Shown: positions 39,738-41,640 of the stretch, in pieces | How the letters are laid out: each line of letters opens with the position of its first letter | Numbering within the stretch: position 1 is the stretch's first letter | DNA from: UMGS1696 sp045643285 | GTDB lineage: Bacteria > Bacillota > Clostridia > Oscillospirales > CAG-272 | Direction of reading: 5' to 3' | DNA length: 41,640 nucleotides | NCBI GenBank assembly: GCA_045643285.1 | Contig: JAZUKN010000087.1 | Coordinates: 1 to 41,640, forward strand | Position numbers and translations under genes: made by a program | The notes under the pieces: model-generated | Seen by the model: the letters and a program-made list of their open reading frames with translations, nothing else | What the model was told of the DNA's origin: nothing | The model's database searches: none

Positions 39738-40430
39738 ATGAAAAAGATATGTACGAAAATGAACGAAGCGGCATGGATACTCGGGATACTGCTTTGCGAT
39801 CTCGGAGTCTGCTTCTGTACAAAAGCCGACTTCGGTCTGTCGATGATAGCCGCTCCGCCGTATATCCTCCACTACGCGCTCAGAGATATGTTCCCGTGGT
39901 TCACCCAAGGTACGAGCGAATATGTGGTGCAGGGAATACTTCTGATACTGCTCTGTATCGTCGTAAAAAAGTTCAAGCCGCGCTATCTTCTCTCGTTCGT
40001 GACGGCGTTCCTGTCCGGTAACGTCATAGATATGTGGCTGTTCTTCCTCGGCGGCAACGGACCGTACGAACAGCTGTGGCTCAGAATAGTCGCGTTCGTC
40101 GTGGGTGAATCGCTGATAGCACTTGCCGTCGCGTTCTTCTTCCGCACGACACTTCCGATACAGATGGCGGAGCTTATCGTGTGCGAGATTTCGGACACAT
40201 ATAAAAAGGATACGAATAAAGTCAAACTGATTTACGACATAGTTTTCCTTGTTCTGTCGGGCGTTCTGTCACTGACGCTGACGGGCGGATTCAACGGTTT
40301 CGGAATTGGCACGGTGATAATAGTGTTTGTGAATGCACCTCTTATCGCATTTTTCGGCAAGATAATCGATAAATTCTTCGGTTTTGACTCGCTGTTTCCG
40401 TTTACGAAAAAATATTTCAAAAAATCCTGA
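39738..40430 (+). CDS. YczE/YyaS/YitT-like integral membrane protein
   Basis: A 230-residue membrane protein with about five to six TMs. The N-terminus EAAWILGILLCDLGVCFCTKADFGLSMIAAPPYILH carries the family pattern of a helix followed by 'ADFG.S...APPYIL'. Later motifs are IQMAELIVCEISDTY and VLSLTLTGGFNGFGIGTVI. The function of this family is not established; members are suspected small-molecule transporters. Monocistronic, between its own promoter and the rrn promoter, with no clear terminator before the latter. Confidence 0.82.
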   Translation: MKKICTKMNEAAWILGILLCDLGVCFCTKADFGLSMIAAPPYILHYALRDMFPWFTQGTSEYVVQGILLILLCIVVKKFKPRYLLSFVTAFLSGNVIDMWLFFLGGNGPYEQLWLRIVAFVVGESLIALAVAFFFRTTLPIQMAELIVCEISDTYKKDTNKVKLIYDIVFLVLSGVLSLTLTGGFNGFGIGTVIIVFVNAPLIAFFGKIIDKFFGFDSLFPFTKKYFKKS

Positions 40431-40448
40431 TTTTTTTCCAAAAAGGTA

Positions 40449-40477
40449 TTGACAAAGAGAGAGGGAAGTGCTATACT
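40449..40477 (+). promoter_or_regulatory. rrn operon promoter
   Basis: TTGACA (40449-40454), 17 nt, TATACT (40472-40477). An A/T-rich block upstream (40430-40446) could be an UP element. It starts a leader of about 172 nt before 16S rRNA. Confidence 0.88.
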
Positions 40478-40483
40478 ACAAAA

Positions 40484-40656
40484 GCTGTCGGCGAGAGCAG
40501 GCAGCGAGGAAGCTCATTGAAAATTGAACAACAACGAAAAAGTACAAGAAGCTCCGAAAATTCTTTTGAATTTTTGAAATTAAAAAGCTCTTAAAAGTAA
40601 TAGAGCGAGATCACTCTGAAAGTGAATCAATCCGACCAAGGCCGGTTGATATACAA
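40484..40656 (+). other. rrn leader region
   Basis: Transcribed spacer before 16S. GCTCATTGAAAATTGAACAA (from 40513) resembles clostridial boxA-type antitermination sequences. TCAATCCG/CCGGTTGA near 40627-40649 forms a hairpin just before the mature 5' end, probably part of the processing stem. No coding frame. Confidence 0.6.

Positions 40657-41640
<984 letters not shown>

Overview
The window looks like part of the chromosome of an uncultured gut-type clostridial Firmicute. The 16S rRNA gene at the right end has a clostridial (Oscillospirales/Christensenellales-like) appearance. Promoters are close to the sigma-A consensus and often carry extended -10 boxes, Shine-Dalgarno sites are strong, and the gene content (FtsEX with an M23 hydrolase, SleB-type wall hydrolase, QueH, PTS beta-glucoside system, trigger-factor-like lipoprotein) fits a monoderm anaerobe. 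I cannot name the genus from sequence alone.

Left part (1-7700): the 3' end of rsmE, a CdaR/PucR-type regulator with its own promoter, then a codirectional housekeeping run: ftsE-ftsX-M23 murein hydrolase (a division/peptidoglycan hydrolysis module), a secreted S41 C-terminal processing protease, greA and lysS, closed by a strong terminator.

7780-15675: a five-gene operon behind an extended -10 promoter and a structured leader. It encodes two sugar-type ABC permeases, a HlyD/MacA-like adaptor with a very long coiled coil, a two-TM protein with a MacB-periplasmic-core-like domain, and a 922-residue solute-binding lipoprotein with a large N-terminal extension. No ATPase is encoded. Mixing importer parts with tripartite-exporter parts makes this the best candidate for an undescribed system.

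15677-24154: mostly minus-strand metabolism: 6-phospho-beta-glucosidase plus PTS EIIBCA; metN-metI-metQ behind a perfect promoter and an attenuator-like leader containing a 34-codon ORF; a transaldolase/fructose-6-phosphate aldolase; and a Nudix hydrolase. Embedded on the plus strand is a small PH/SHOCT membrane protein preceded by a remarkable 195-nt leader with crossing base-pair possibilities and a terminator just before the start codon.

24290-34021: trigger-factor-like PPIase lipoprotein, a zinc-ribbon protein with a TPM-domain partner, an array of short palindromes separated by ATTTCAC/GTGAAAT, tRNA-Val(CAC), an RlmA-type methyltransferase, a SleB-like hydrolase, a lone solute-binding lipoprotein and polA.

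34022-41640: a mosaic of small palindromes, queH divergent from a large secreted DUF5722-like protein with a small membrane partner, a triple-S1-domain protein with a hairpin-rich leader, a YczE-like membrane protein, and the rrn promoter, leader and first ~984 nt of 16S rRNA.
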